DNA of 64,000 nt from Austropuccinia psidii. Lineage: Eukaryota; Basidiomycota; Pucciniomycetes; Pucciniales; Sphaerophragmiaceae. Made by a program: the position numbers and the translations under genes. The notes below the pieces were generated by a model. It did not search any database. It saw only the letters and a list, made by a program, of their open reading frames with translations, and was not told the DNA's origin. Below are positions 44,741-55,862 of the stretch, one piece after another (position 1 is the stretch's first letter; each line of letters opens with the position of its first letter). The stretch is from contig JALGQZ010000014.1 in the NCBI GenBank assembly GCA_023105745.1, positions 2,513,888-2,577,887 of the forward strand, given 5' to 3'.

Positions 44741-45455
44741 TGTCACAGGGGCTCTTCTAAGTGAAGAGGGCCTGGCACTCAGTAAACTGGGACTTACTTA
44801 TGGAGGGCTCAAGGATATGATAAGAGATGAATAAGCTTAAGAGTGTAATATGATGAATTACTAATGAAAGAAATATAAGAAAAGAAGAAACAAAAGAATA
44901 AGAGTAAGAAAATAAAAGAGCCAACCACAAAAAAGTCCAAGTGCACTGTTTCAACCTGTCAGAATGGAAAGAGAAGGGTTAATAAGGATATGGCCACCCA
45001 ACTCATACTGTACAGGCAAAGAAAGAAAAGGCAAAGACTAAATTCAAATTAAATAATTATAATACCAAAAATAAGGATAAGAATAATTATGAAATAATAA
45101 ATAAACTAAATTAATTAACTGGGGAAAAGTCCCCATGGGGAGAAAGAGGGGCTGGTATATGTGAGAATCACCATCCCTGATCCAGAAAGAGAATTTTCAT
45201 GGTAATAAATGATGATTTAATTGAGTATAGACAATACAGGTCCTGTAAAAGAGTTGTGGTGGTATTGAGTGATCATACAGTGTAGGGAGGGTGTATCCAA
45301 ACTGTATTGGGTAATTCCAGCCTGTACAAGTATTGACAGACTGTATGCATGTTTCAGCAAGGAAGATTGCTGAAACACACAGTGGATTTGCTGGTTTGAG
45401 GTGTTTGAGTGGGTGTAAGTATGAATTGCCTTACCCCTGATGAGTGGTTGTTACA
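44741..45455 (-). repeat. 5' LTR of C1 (715 bp)
   Basis: TGTAACAACCACTCATCAGG to CCCCTGTGACA in element orientation. It is highly similar to 33,892-34,636 apart from two small deletions. A hairpin lies at 45,119-45,136 with one end mismatch. The target duplication GGGAC follows at 45,456. Confidence 0.9.
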
Positions 45456-46530
45456 GGGACAGGGATTGTTGGGATCAAGATATAAACAAACTGTTTAATG
45501 TCTATCATAACATGAAGCCCCAACCACAAGGCCATGTTATGGGTAATCCATATCATCAAGATGAAATCAACCCAGATGCCATGTTAATGAATAAGACAAG
45601 ATCTCCATCACAATACCAGGATGAAAAAAAGGCTTATTCAGAGAAGGAAGTCCTGAAACAGCTTCCTGAGGCCTCAAGCTGGCCCAGCCTCTCTGGAACT
45701 GGAGAATATGATCATATAGAGCTCATAGATTATATTCATGGACTCTTGATTGATGTACCAAGCATTCCAGACTAGTGGATTACTGCTAGAATCAATACAG
45801 CATTTAAAGGACACGCTAGTATATCGTACACAGAAATGAAAGAAATCCATGGAAAAAGAAGCTGGCCATGGTTGAAGATTCAAATCATCCAAAAGTACAG
45901 CAATGGTACTTGTATATGGCAGAAGACCATGTCATTTGAAATCGACAAATACTCTGTGGATAAAGATCCATATGAGGGTGTCTCAGACAGTCTAAAAGAC
46001 TTAAAGCCATTGATACTCAAATGAACATTCAGATAAGGAATCACAAACTCCTGACACAAATGCAAGGAGAACTAGAGCATGCAGTGAAATTCAGATTCAA
46101 CCACAATTTCATTCTGGATGACATTGCAAATACCTTACAAGATGTAAGGAAAAGAACTAATATAGGGAAATACACCCCATATAAAAGCAGGTTGTTTCAA
46201 AGAGAAACAACCTTTCAAGGTGGAGTTTAAAGAAAAACCCAGAGAAAGAGTGGCAGAAGTGGCAAAGAAGAAAAATTATTGTCACAACTGTGTGTCACAT
46301 GGTGGAAGGTGATCTACAACTTGCCAGTATTAACCTGTCTTTCAACCGGTTTAATAGCCTTTTTGCCAAGAGTTCCCTTCGCTGAGGTCTGGCAGATAGC
46401 ATTGTGACACTCTGGTTCAACAGACCACTATGCCAAAAACTGTCCAAAGGCAAAGAAAAGAGTCTATGCCATTGAGAAAGTCCCAGAGGAGGAATTCCCA
46501 ACAGAGGATTCTGACTCAGACTCTATTGGT
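45456..46530 (+). pseudogene. Element A1 Gag, second part with a ruined zinc knuckle
   Basis: Gag resumes with WDQDINKLFN and SEKEVLKQLPEASSWPSLSG, then EYDHIELIDYIHGLLIDVP. The latter is a conserved Gag block also present in A0 and (as EYYHMSLIKTIDML) in B2. A TAG at about 45,774 follows IPD. The knuckle region 46,404-46,443 reads stop-HSGSTDHYAKNC, so both first cysteines of CX2CX4HX4C are gone. A Glu/Asp-rich stretch follows. Confidence 0.75.
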
Positions 46531-46701
46531 GATGCCATCAGAGAACAATTTGATGATGACCAAGGCCCAAGATATAAATTCTTAGTGGAATACCAAGAGG
46601 ACACTCCACTGGAAATCCAAGACATACAGTTGGAAGCAGGCATGCCACAGGATACTGCCAACAAAAACTTGTGAAAACACACAGAAGATCCACAAACATT
46701 C

Positions 46702-48691
46702 TTGGTTACACCAACCAAAGGAATGGCATACATACATAGAACAGCCACAAAAATGACTGTTTGTATTGAAAATGCTCAGCAACCATTGATCATTGACAGT
46801 GGAGCACACTGCTCCATAGTGGCCAAAATTATCTGGATAACCACTTCCCAAATTGGGAAAACCATCTCTTACCCACCAAGACAAAAAACTTCAAAAGTGC
46901 TTCAGGGAAGATGGCTTCCATTGGGATAATCATCAAAGAGATAATTATACCCCACAGGAAGGGTAATATTATACTCAATCCAGAGTTTGTAGTGCTTGAT
47001 GATGCCCACATCCAAGATTTCTTACTGGGGATAGATTACCAGAGGATTTATGGTATTGAAATTTACCACAGTAAAAGCAGGCACATTACCATTGGTACCA
47101 ACAAGCAAAAGGAATTTTCACTTGATATATACCAAGTATCTTCCCAAGATCCACTGGAAAAACTACTCAATGAATTCAGAGAAGGACAGTTTAACACTGC
47201 CCTCACCAGTAAACAGAAACTAAGTTTACTAAAAATTCTTAGAAAAAATAGACCAGAATTTGCAATTGGTGAAGAACCAGTAGGAAAGATCAGAGTCCAT
47301 GATATAGAGCTATATCTGGATGTGGAAATACCTTATCCACCCATGCTTAGGAGACCTCCTTACCCAGAAAGTCGGGAAACCAGGAAGGAAATTGAAAAAC
47401 ATATCAATGAACTCCTGGACATAGATGTCATCAGAAAGATTGGACACAATTAAATAGTTAAAATTACCGCTCCTGTCCTAATAATCTGGCATGATGGCAA
47501 TTCTAGGCTGTGTGGAGATTTCAGAGCTCTGAATAGCTACACCAAATCTGACAGGTACCCTATACCCAGGATACCTCATGCATCAGATAAACTGGCAAAA
47601 GCCAAATACATAAACAAAATGGATTTTATGAAAGGCTTTCACCAGAATGGGGTTAAATCAAACTCCATGAGATTACTCAGAATTATATTCCATATGGGCA
47701 TATATGAGTACACCAGGATTCCATTTGGCATCAAGAATGCACCAGCCCACTTCCAAAGGATGATGAACACCATATTTCAAGAATAATAATTTGAAGGGTG
47801 GATGGTAGTATATATTGATGACATCATTTTATACTCAGAGACATGGGAAGACCATGTGCAATACATAGACAGAGTGCTAAGTAAATGCACACCCATAACT
47901 CTGAAATTTTCACTTAAAAAGTGCAATTTTGGCCAACAATAGCTACTAGCTCTAGGGCATAAAGTCTCAGGTCTTAGTCTGACAATTCACCAGAAAAAAG
48001 TAGCAGCAGTACTGCAAAAGCAAGTACCAAGAAACATCAAAGAGATTCAATCTTTCCTTGGGTTTGGTAGCTACTATAGAAACAACATCAAAGCCTTTTC
48101 CCACATAACCAGTAGCTTATACAATTTATGTTCAAAAGATGTAGTTTTTAAAATTACCAAGGAAAGAAGGGATGTATATTAGAGGGTCAAATATGAACTC
48201 ACAAATGCACCTGTGCTCATCTTTACTGACTTTGAACTACCATTCAAGTTATAAATAGATGCAGCATGTAGCCAAGGCTTAGGAGAAGCCCTTTATCAAA
48301 GACAAATTGTGGATGGTGAACCAATAGAGGGAGTAATATGTTACATCTCTAGGCAGCGGAAAGATTCAGAAGCCAGGTATGGGGCCACCCAGACTGAATG
48401 TCTATGCTTAGTCTGGGCTCTAGAGAAACTCCATTATTATTTGGAGGGTGCAGTCTTTGAAGTCTACACATACTGCACAGCCTTGAAGTCTTTACTAAAC
48501 ATGAAGACTACCAATAGACACATGCTGAGATGGAAAATAGCCATCCAGGAGTATAGAGGGAATATGACCATCATATAAAAAGAAGGTAAAAGTCATACCA
48601 ATGCAGATTGCCTCAGCAGATGGCCACTGGATAATGTCAAAAGCAATCCAGCTTATGACCCTGAAGTTGCTGCAAAAATTCCTATCCATTT
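46702..48691 (+). pseudogene. Element A1 protease, reverse transcriptase and RNase H
   Basis: Protease: LIIDSGAHCSIVAKI near 46,790-46,830, then a frame change near 46,900. From 46,911 one frame carries FLLGIDYQRIYGIEI, RT (PYPPMLRRPPYP, RLCGDFRALNSYT, KMDFMKGFHQNG, MGIYEYTRIPFGIKNAPAHF, active site YIDDIILYS near 47,812) and RNase H ([62 protein letters not shown]). Stops occur at 47,451, 47,785 (two in a row), 47,939, 48,179, 48,252 and 48,576 (approximate), but I see no indel. The frame runs directly into insertion E. Confidence 0.92.
48687..48691. repeat. Left copy of the E target-site duplication (CATTT)
   Basis: CATTT at 48,687-48,691 equals CATTT at 50,033-50,037. The pol frame is continuous when E and one copy are taken out. 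Confidence 0.92.
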
Positions 48692-50032
48692 TGTTAGCTG
48701 GCGCCTCTTTCGTGGCTTCCAGACTAAAGTATTAGTAATTTAATAAACTAAGTTGAAGTGGAATACTATTAATTTTAATTTAATAGACGCGTCACTAATT
48801 TTATAACTATGTACTGTTGGTATTTAAGCTTCAACAATACTATAAATGGTAAAAGTGAATTTAATCACTTAAAAGGTGAGAGCGCTAATATTTCTAAAAT
48901 AAAATGTAAGTAATTTTAATTGTAAAAATATATTTGGTTAAGAGCTCTGAGGAATCATTCTCAAGTAGAATGATCCTCTTTAAATGTTGTAGATACAAAA
49001 TCAAAGTAAGACACAAAGAAACTGATAAACTGTTTAGAAGAAAATATATTGTTATAGTAACCTGATATATAGCCAGGGAGATGCTGTTTCTATAGAAGCA
49101 AAGTTACCATCTCAACAAGTTAAAAGGGTGTTATAGAAAAAAGATGAAACAATATTTCTATAACAACAAAATGTTTAAATGAGTGACTTGGAGATGAGAT
49201 TACTATAACAACTAATATTAAAAGAGTGACTTATAAAAAATAGAAGAAAACAAAAAAAGTGAATTTACACAGATCAATTGAAATAATTCAAAGAAAATTT
49301 AATGAAAGTGTTTGGAGCTTGTGTAGCATGTAATTCTTTTCATGCTTGCAGGCTCACATTTTAAATGTTAGCTGGCGCCTCTTTCGTGGCTTCCAGACTA
49401 AAGTATTAGTAATTTAATAAACTAAGTTGAAGTGGAATACTATTAATTTTAATTTAATAGACACGTCACTAATTTTATAACTATGTACTGTTGGTATTTA
49501 AGCTTCAACAATACTATAAATGGTAAAAGTGAATTTAATCACTTAAAAGGTGAGAGCGCTAATATTTCTAAAATAAAATGTAAGTAATTTTAATTGTAAA
49601 AATATATTTGGTTAAGAGCTCTGAGGAATCATTCTCAAGTAGAATGATCCTCTTTAAATGTTGTAGATACAAAATCAAAGTAAGACACAAAGAAACTGAT
49701 AAACTGTTTAGAAGAAAATATATTGTTATAGTAACCTGATATATAGCCAGGGAGATGCTGTTTCTATAGAAGCAAAGTTACCATCTCAACAAGTTAAAAG
49801 GGTGTTATAGAAAAAAGATGAAACAATATTTCTATAACAACAAAATGTTTAAATGAGTGACTTGGAGATGAGATTACTATAACAACTAATATTAAAAGAG
49901 TGACTTATAAAAAATAGAAGAAAACAAAAAAAGTGAATTTACACAGATCAATTGAAATAATTCAAAGAAACTTTAATGAAAGTGTTTGGAGCTTGTGTAG
50001 CATGTAATTCTTTTCATGCTTGCAGGCTCACA
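48692..50032. mobile_element. Insertion E: two 667-bp LTR-like units separated by 7 bp
   Basis: Unit 1 is 48,692-49,358 and unit 2 is 49,366-50,032; each runs TGTTAGCTGGCGCC to TGCAGGCTCACA. By eye they differ at only two positions (GACGCGTC/GACACGTC and GAAAATTT/GAAACTTT). The spacer is TTTTAAA. The whole is flanked by a perfect 5-bp target duplication. There is no coding sequence, and neither a primer site nor a purine tract fits into 7 bp. Each unit holds a hairpin (GAGGaATCATTCT/AGAATGATCCTC, 48,949-48,978) and an ACTATAAATGG box. Orientation is unknown. Confidence 0.93.
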
Positions 50033-51745
50033 CATTTCATGGAAATAGACCAGAAGAAAAACTTCAGATTTTCTGAATGGGCACCAGAAACTGGTACCCC
50101 AGACAGTGGAAACACTGACTCAGAAGGAACAGAAACTCCCCTATTGGAAATAAGCTCCTGGGAACTGCACACTGAATCTTTCAAAGCAGTGATGACAACA
50201 TATGCCAAACAAAAACAGTGTGGCATATTTTTACAACTCCTCCAACAAAAGTACAGGAGCTCAGAACTGGAATCCCAGTTAGAGGAACCCTGGTTGAGGG
50301 ACTATAAGGACAATAAATCTTGCCTTATAGATTGCTGGCTCTACCATAGAGAGAGGCACACTAGTGCACTCACAATAATAGACAGAGACCATGTATCTTT
50401 GATCCTGAAGGAATGCCATGATTGCCCCTATACGGGACACATGAGTGAAGGCAGGACCAAAGAGAGGGTAGCAAGCACTGCTTGGTGGCCCAAATGGGAA
50501 CAATAGTTGAGTGAATACATCAACACTTGTGAAAGATTCCAAAATTCAAATAGGAAACATGGGAAGAAGTATTGGTTACTTCAACACATAGAAGACCCTA
50601 AGCACCCATGGGAAACCATCAACATGGACTGGGTTACAGGACTTGTCCCAGGAGGCAAAGAAAGCTTCAATGCCTGCTTAATCATAGTTGATAGGTTCAG
50701 AAAGAGTATGAGGTGCCTACCATGTCACAAGGAGGATACAGCCATGGATACTGCTCTTTTATTCTGGAACAACATCATATCCACCTGTGGAGTCCCTAAG
50801 ATCATAATCAGTGATAGGGACCCAAAATTCACATCTGAAGTTTGGACCAACCTCTATGACATGCTAGGTACTAAACTTGCTTTTTCTACAGCTTACCATC
50901 CACAAACAGATTGAATAGCTGAGAGGATGATGCAGACAATGGAGGACATCCTTAGAAGATTCTGTGCCTATGGCATGGAATATAAGGACCATGAAGGTTA
51001 CACCCATGACTGGGTTACCCTTCTACCAGCAGTCCAACTGCCTTATAACACAAGTCATAACTCTACCACAGGAAAAACACCTGCATTGGTAGGAAAAGGG
51101 TGGAATCTCCTATTTCCTGGGGATCACTTGAAGAAAAACCTTCTGACCATCCACCCCACAGCCAAAGATTTCCATTAAATGTGGAAGAGACCTTGTGACA
51201 CAGCTGCCAAATGCATAGCTGAGGCAAAAGAATATAACAAGCAGAGGTGGGACAAATAACACATGGAACCTGACATCAAAGAAGGGGGCCAAGTGTTGGT
51301 GTCTACACTTAACTTTAATAATCTCAAAGGACCCAAGAAGATTAGAGACTCATTTGTAGGGCCCTTCACTATCATTAAGCTGATAGGGAAAAATGCGGTG
51401 GAAGTCAAACTCATAGAGGAGTTTTCCAGGAAACACCCAGTCTTTCCAGTGAGTTTAGTCAAGAAATACTTCCATACAGAGGAGGATAAATTCCCCTCCA
51501 GGAGGAAGAACCCCACACCACCAAAAATAGTGGAGGTGGAGGATTCCCCAGGACCAGTGAAAAAAATCATCAAGGCCAGGAAGATCAGACTTAATAGTAA
51601 GGATCAGAGACAGTACTTAGTGAGATTCAAGAACCAGACAGCTGATAAAGACAACTGGTTGGCAGAAAATGCCATACCAGATGGGAACCTTCATTTAAGC
51701 AGATTAAGAGCCTCTAGGAGGACTGAACAGTCTCATAAATCATAA
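50033..51745 (+). pseudogene. Element A1 integrase with chromodomain-like tail
   Basis: All blocks stay in one frame (same as RT once E is removed). Order: an acidic linker, a zinc-binding region (CHDCPYTGHMSEG; then TCERFQ, where Phe replaces the last Cys), the DDE core ([32 protein letters not shown]), then a GPFTIIKLIG block and a C-terminal chromodomain-like piece (KKIIKARKIRLNSKDQRQYL and VRFKNQTADKDNWL). Stops at 50,504, 50,912, 51,176 and 51,257 (approximate). The frame ends at 51,745. It would splice element cDNA into chromosomes. Confidence 0.9.
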
Positions 51746-51748
51746 GCC

Positions 51749-51766
51749 TTTTTTAGAGGGAGGGTA
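51749..51766 (+). other. Polypurine tract of element A1
   Basis: CTTTTTTAGAGGGAGGGTA directly before the 3' LTR, as in A0. Confidence 0.75.
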
Positions 51767-53168
51767 TGTCAGCCTGTGACTCAAAACCAGAGCACAAGCA
51801 TGACAGCCAAATACCCCAACTCAATGGTATAGCCAAGATACCACCAAAGCATGGAGCTGAGCCAAATAAGCTCAAAGTGTATCAAAAGAAAGAGGAAACT
51901 CACCCCTTTCCAAATATACAAGTCCCATCACCATAGGACAAAGAATAACAAAGTTATTCCTGCTCAAAGTTGTTGCTGAGCATAAACCTTAATTTTCACC
52001 TCTCATCTGAAATACAGAGTAAGAGGCTTAACCCCATCAAATTGGTATTCAAAATGAAGGTCTAGGTAAAGGCTATCCAATGGTTCCAGCCAAACTGAGC
52101 TAGCACCAGTATAACAGAAGTCATGGGCAAATTCAGGCCAAATAATGGTGAATAAAATATTCACCTCTGATCTAACTTCTACAGTTTTAGTGTGAGATAT
52201 GTAAGGTGGGGCCTTTTTGGAAAGAGCAAAATCAAAGCTATCTGATGGTGCAATTTATTTCCCCATATCTCATTCAGAACAAAAGCTATAAGGCAAACAA
52301 GCCCAATACAGCTTTTTGCCTAAAACACGCATATGTACCAAACGTCTTGTACATGGGATACCTTTGCGATATTTAATCATAACCATATCAAATGAGGTAC
52401 CATTGTGTAGAACACATACAGGGCTACACACCAAACCAATTTTGAGGGTGATATTTCAAAAACTGACAAAGGTATAGCTGCTTCAAGGTCGAAATCCCAC
52501 AGTTTGGCCAATACAGCCCTACCATGGGATAATATCACACAACCATGATTATGAGGTGTCAAACAGGCAAAGAAGCTTGTTTTTACTTCAATTCCTCATA
52601 TTTTACTCAATACTGGGGTCCCATACAGGTTCTGTACAGGATTATACGCGTCATACACGTCAGAAGCAGGCTGTGTGCTCCCCAGATGAAACATTTCACC
52701 CTGTATTGGTGAAACCTGCCCAGATGTAGTTTCCAAGCCACATCTGAGCCCAATACAGGCTATAAAGGCCTTTTGCAAGCCACAAGACTGTCCTGTAGAG
52801 TGAAAAATCTTGACTTCCTCCATGTGAAAAGGTCTAGCAGCCTTTGAACCCCATTTTAGGAGAAAAGGAGGCCTTTTCACTGCCAGAAAAGGAATCCCCA
52901 TCCTGCTCTTGAATTCCTACATAGTACAACTGTCAAAAAAAGTTATAATCTTGGAAAATAATCAGGTTATACTATACAATTTATTATTGTAACCCAACAG
53001 ATAACGCTGCACCCAGGGATTTCAACAGTGCTCACCACCACTAATTCTCATTAGTAAAGCCCTTTTTATTTATAATCAAAACCTTTTAAATACCTTTTAT
53101 CCATGTCACAGTCATATTTAAAGTTGTAAATAGCCTTATCACTTCTTTATCATAGACTCATCCTGATA
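51767..53168 (+). repeat. 3' LTR of element A1 (1,402 bp)
   Basis: TGTCAGCCTGTGACTC to ATAGACTCATCCTGATA; the terminal CA is mutated to TA. A stem-loop at 52,721-52,746 keeps its outer 7-bp arms (CAGATGT/ACATCTG). The next bases belong to B-family pol. Confidence 0.87.
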
Positions 53169-53899
53169 GATTTTCTGTTTATTACAGACAGCATATAAAA
53201 CACTTTTCAGGAATTTCCAAATCCTTGTACAAACTCTGGGAGCAACACAGAGTCTATGAAGTGACTTAAGAAAGGGTTAAAGCACATGGGGAACTGAAAA
53301 AGGCCCTCACAGCTTCCCCATTCCTTCTAATTAGATATTTTAGACTACCTTTAAAACTTTACATTGATTCTTGTAGAGTGGTATTAGGAGCTGAACTACA
53401 CCAGACACAAATCATCAATGATAAACCTGTTGAAGGACCAATTTGCTTCATTTAAAAACAGATTAAGCCAACAGAAGCAAGATATTGAGCAATAAAAATG
53501 GAATGTTTTTTCTTAATGTGGGCTTTATAAAGCTTACACTAATATCTGAATGGAACAGTGTTTAATGTAATTACAGATTGTGATTCTGTGAAGTATTTAT
53601 TGAACATGAAGATACCAAATGGACATATGCTAAGATGGCATATTTCTATCCAAGAGTATAGATGAAATATGACTATAGCTCATAAATATGGAGATTGTAA
53701 TAAAAATGAATATGGTATTAGCAAATGGGCTTTAGCAAATACACCTGAAAGCCCAGCATGGGTACCACAGGAAGAAATCATATAGAAGTCCTATGTGTTA
53801 CAGACATTGGCACAGAATTCTTCAATCAAGTTAAAGAAATCTATAAGATGGAAAAAAGCTGTCTTATATTAAGCCAACTCCTATCTCAATATTGAAAAT
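53169..53899 (+). pseudogene. B-family pol tail: RNase H remnant, integrase missing
   Basis: The sequence starts mid-gene with GATTTTCTGTTTATTACAGA, the counterpart of B2 at 61,574 (GATTTTCTGGTTACTACAGA). RNase H pieces follow ([59 protein letters not shown]) with many stops. It then breaks off at an LTR start (53,900) where B2 would continue into integrase. It may be the 3' part of B1 or of a third B copy. Confidence 0.75.
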
Positions 53900-55843
53900 T
53901 GTGAGCCTTTGAGATATGACCACATATTCAAACAGGTCACAAGAAGAACTTTACAATAATTATTCCTCCAAATAAGTAAAAATGCCATAAAAAATGATGA
54001 ATGCTGAATTAACTTGGAGTATGATGAACAAACTATCAAAATGGGTTACACCATTAGATTCCCCATGATAAAACACATATATATCATTTTTATGGTACAT
54101 CTGTAAAGTCAATAACTAATGAGTAATAAGCTAAAAATACCATAAAAAGACAGAAATTCTTATTTATCTCAGAAACCAATGGAACAACATGTGAAATAAA
54201 TTGTACCATTTTATTCCCTATGAAAGCCTACACATAAAACAATTTTATGTCATTTCTCTAAAGTTAATCCTTAAGGAATTAAGCTGAATATATGCACTTT
54301 TTTGGTCAGTGCATACATTCATGGTTTTTAGCTAATATTGCTTGAAATAGACATGATATAGAGTTAATCCAAGATTAAGGCTAACACTTGAATACTGTAA
54401 GAGCACAGATATGAAATCTATTTGACAAGTTATAAGCAATGTTGTAACTTGTCAGGGTTTATTGAAAAAAACTACCAGAGCTGTTGACCACTTTGTTATT
54501 AAAGTGGTCCAAACTTAGAATAAAGTAGATATTTAGCTTCTACTAGCTAATACATGAAGAATGATGTATTTTGTATCATAATATTCAAGGTAAAACTTCC
54601 TGAAATCATGGTTTGAAGTTTAAAATATTTAATTTGAACAGAAAAGATGAGATACAAGAAAAATCATCAAAAATAGAGTTTTGGTGATGTAACAAAATTC
54701 TCTTGGAAGTTTGATAAGGACATGCAAAGCTATCAGAATTCACTCTCTGAATGGCTGCAGCGTGTAAAACCTAAAGGCTATTAATTATAAAAGTGTAAGT
54801 TGAAAATTGATCATTTATGATCACTCACTGTAATCGTATTTTAAGTTTAACAGTTATTTAAGTGATACAGCTGGTTAATACTATTAGATTATGATTAATA
54901 ATAATAGAATTCACTATGTTTAGGCTTCTTTCAAGCCTATGATTTCATCAAGTTTAGAGTTATTGTGATAACTCTAAATAATGGTGTAATAATGAGATGA
55001 GAAGGTTTGATCATGATGTAATCATACCTAAACCTTAAAATACTGATCAATTCTAGTGGATACCATTGGTACACGCCTACCAGAAGCCTTCTGGTCTCTA
55101 GAAGGGAGGAATCTACTATATATAGAGTCTTTTTTACTCTATTTCCCCCTCAGACACATCAAAAACAATAAAACATGAAATAAAAAGGTAAAATCTTTAT
55201 TCTTTATATATAAATAATTTATATTATCAACAACAAAAGGTAATCTCTATTATAATTATTAATCTTGACATGATTACTCCATTTTTTTAATTGTTTTTGT
55301 TACATTTCTCTATAAATCTTATTTTCCACGTAAAACTGAGAATATTTGTAATTTCTCTTATTTTATTTTGTAAATACAGTTTAAATAAGCTGTATTTACA
55401 TTTTTTGGCATAAAACCTTTCAAAATTATTACATTAAGTGTTCAAATTAGGTTATTTCTTCTTTTATAATAATTTCTCTCCATTCTGACTCTTAATAATT
55501 ATTTTATCAATATAAATATTGTTTATATTAATATATAACATTAATATTGGTGATATTATTGTTATTAATGGTTTTTTATTATTCAAAAACAATTATTTAT
55601 GCCTTTATCATTTGGTGGTAACAATAATAGAGAGCTTTGAATATATTAATTATTATATATTAATATATTTATTTTTATTATATTATTATATTTATTTAAT
55701 AATATAATAATTTTATGCCATAATTTTGATAATTCTTTATTATTATAATTATCATTTATTTTATTCATTTGATAAGGAAATTCATAGTAAAATAAGTGAA
55801 GTATTTGTAATATTTACTTATTGTTTCATAGTCAAACCTGACA
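53900..55843 (+). repeat. 5' LTR of B2 (1,944 bp), shared junction with the upstream B tail
   Basis: TGTGAGCCTTTGAGATATGA to AGTCAAACCTGACA. A TATA box TATATATAG lies at 55,117-55,125, just after a palindrome CCAGAAGCCTTCTGG (55,079-55,093). The second half is extremely AT-rich, so its open frames are meaningless. Confidence 0.88.
55117..55125 (+). promoter_or_regulatory. TATA box of the B2 LTR
   Basis: CTACTATATATAGAGTCTTT lies about 1.2 kb into the LTR and is followed by a pyrimidine-rich stretch. A likely transcription start region. Confidence 0.5.
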
Positions 55844-55862
55844 TTTGGGGGCATGGCCATGA
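55844..55862 (+). other. Primer-site-like block of B2 (TTTGGGGGCATGGCCATG)
   Basis: It follows the LTR directly and is closely similar to the block after the A1 LTR (31,904) and B1 LTR (29,607). By position it should pair with a primer tRNA; I could not identify which. Confidence 0.5.

Larger units (their letters stand above)
33892..45455 (-). mobile_element. Chromovirus C1 (Ty3-type, minus strand) inside A1 Gag
   Basis: A complete element on the minus strand. It comprises the 5' LTR 44,741-45,455, an AATC-rich leader, Gag with zinc knuckle, protease, RT (split by solo LTR D), RNase H, integrase, a chromodomain, a long 3' region carrying an antisense frame, a purine tract and the 3' LTR 33,892-34,636. 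The target duplication GGGAC is perfect. From RT to the chromodomain everything lies in one frame once D is removed; only stops break it. Confidence 0.93.
30487..53168 (+). mobile_element. Ty3-type element A1 with nested C1 and E insertions
   Basis: 5' LTR 30,487-31,903; leader and Gag to 33,891; C1 inserted 33,892-45,455; Gag resumes at 45,456; protease-RT-RNase H to 48,691; insertion E 48,692-50,032; integrase with chromodomain-like tail to 51,745; purine tract; 3' LTR 51,767-53,168. Without the insertions the element would be about 9.8 kb. No matching target duplication is visible outside (GTCTG at left, GATTT at right), and the flanks are different parts of B-family sequence, so the outer junctions have been rearranged. 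Confidence 0.9.

Noticed and set aside
49976..50032. Apparent start codon and N-terminus of the A1 integrase frame
   Set aside because: These codons belong to insertion E; the pol frame enters from before 48,691.
48692..50032. Simple tandem duplication of A1 sequence
   Set aside because: The repeated unit is absent from pol of related elements, interrupts the frame, has TG/CA ends and is flanked by a target duplication.
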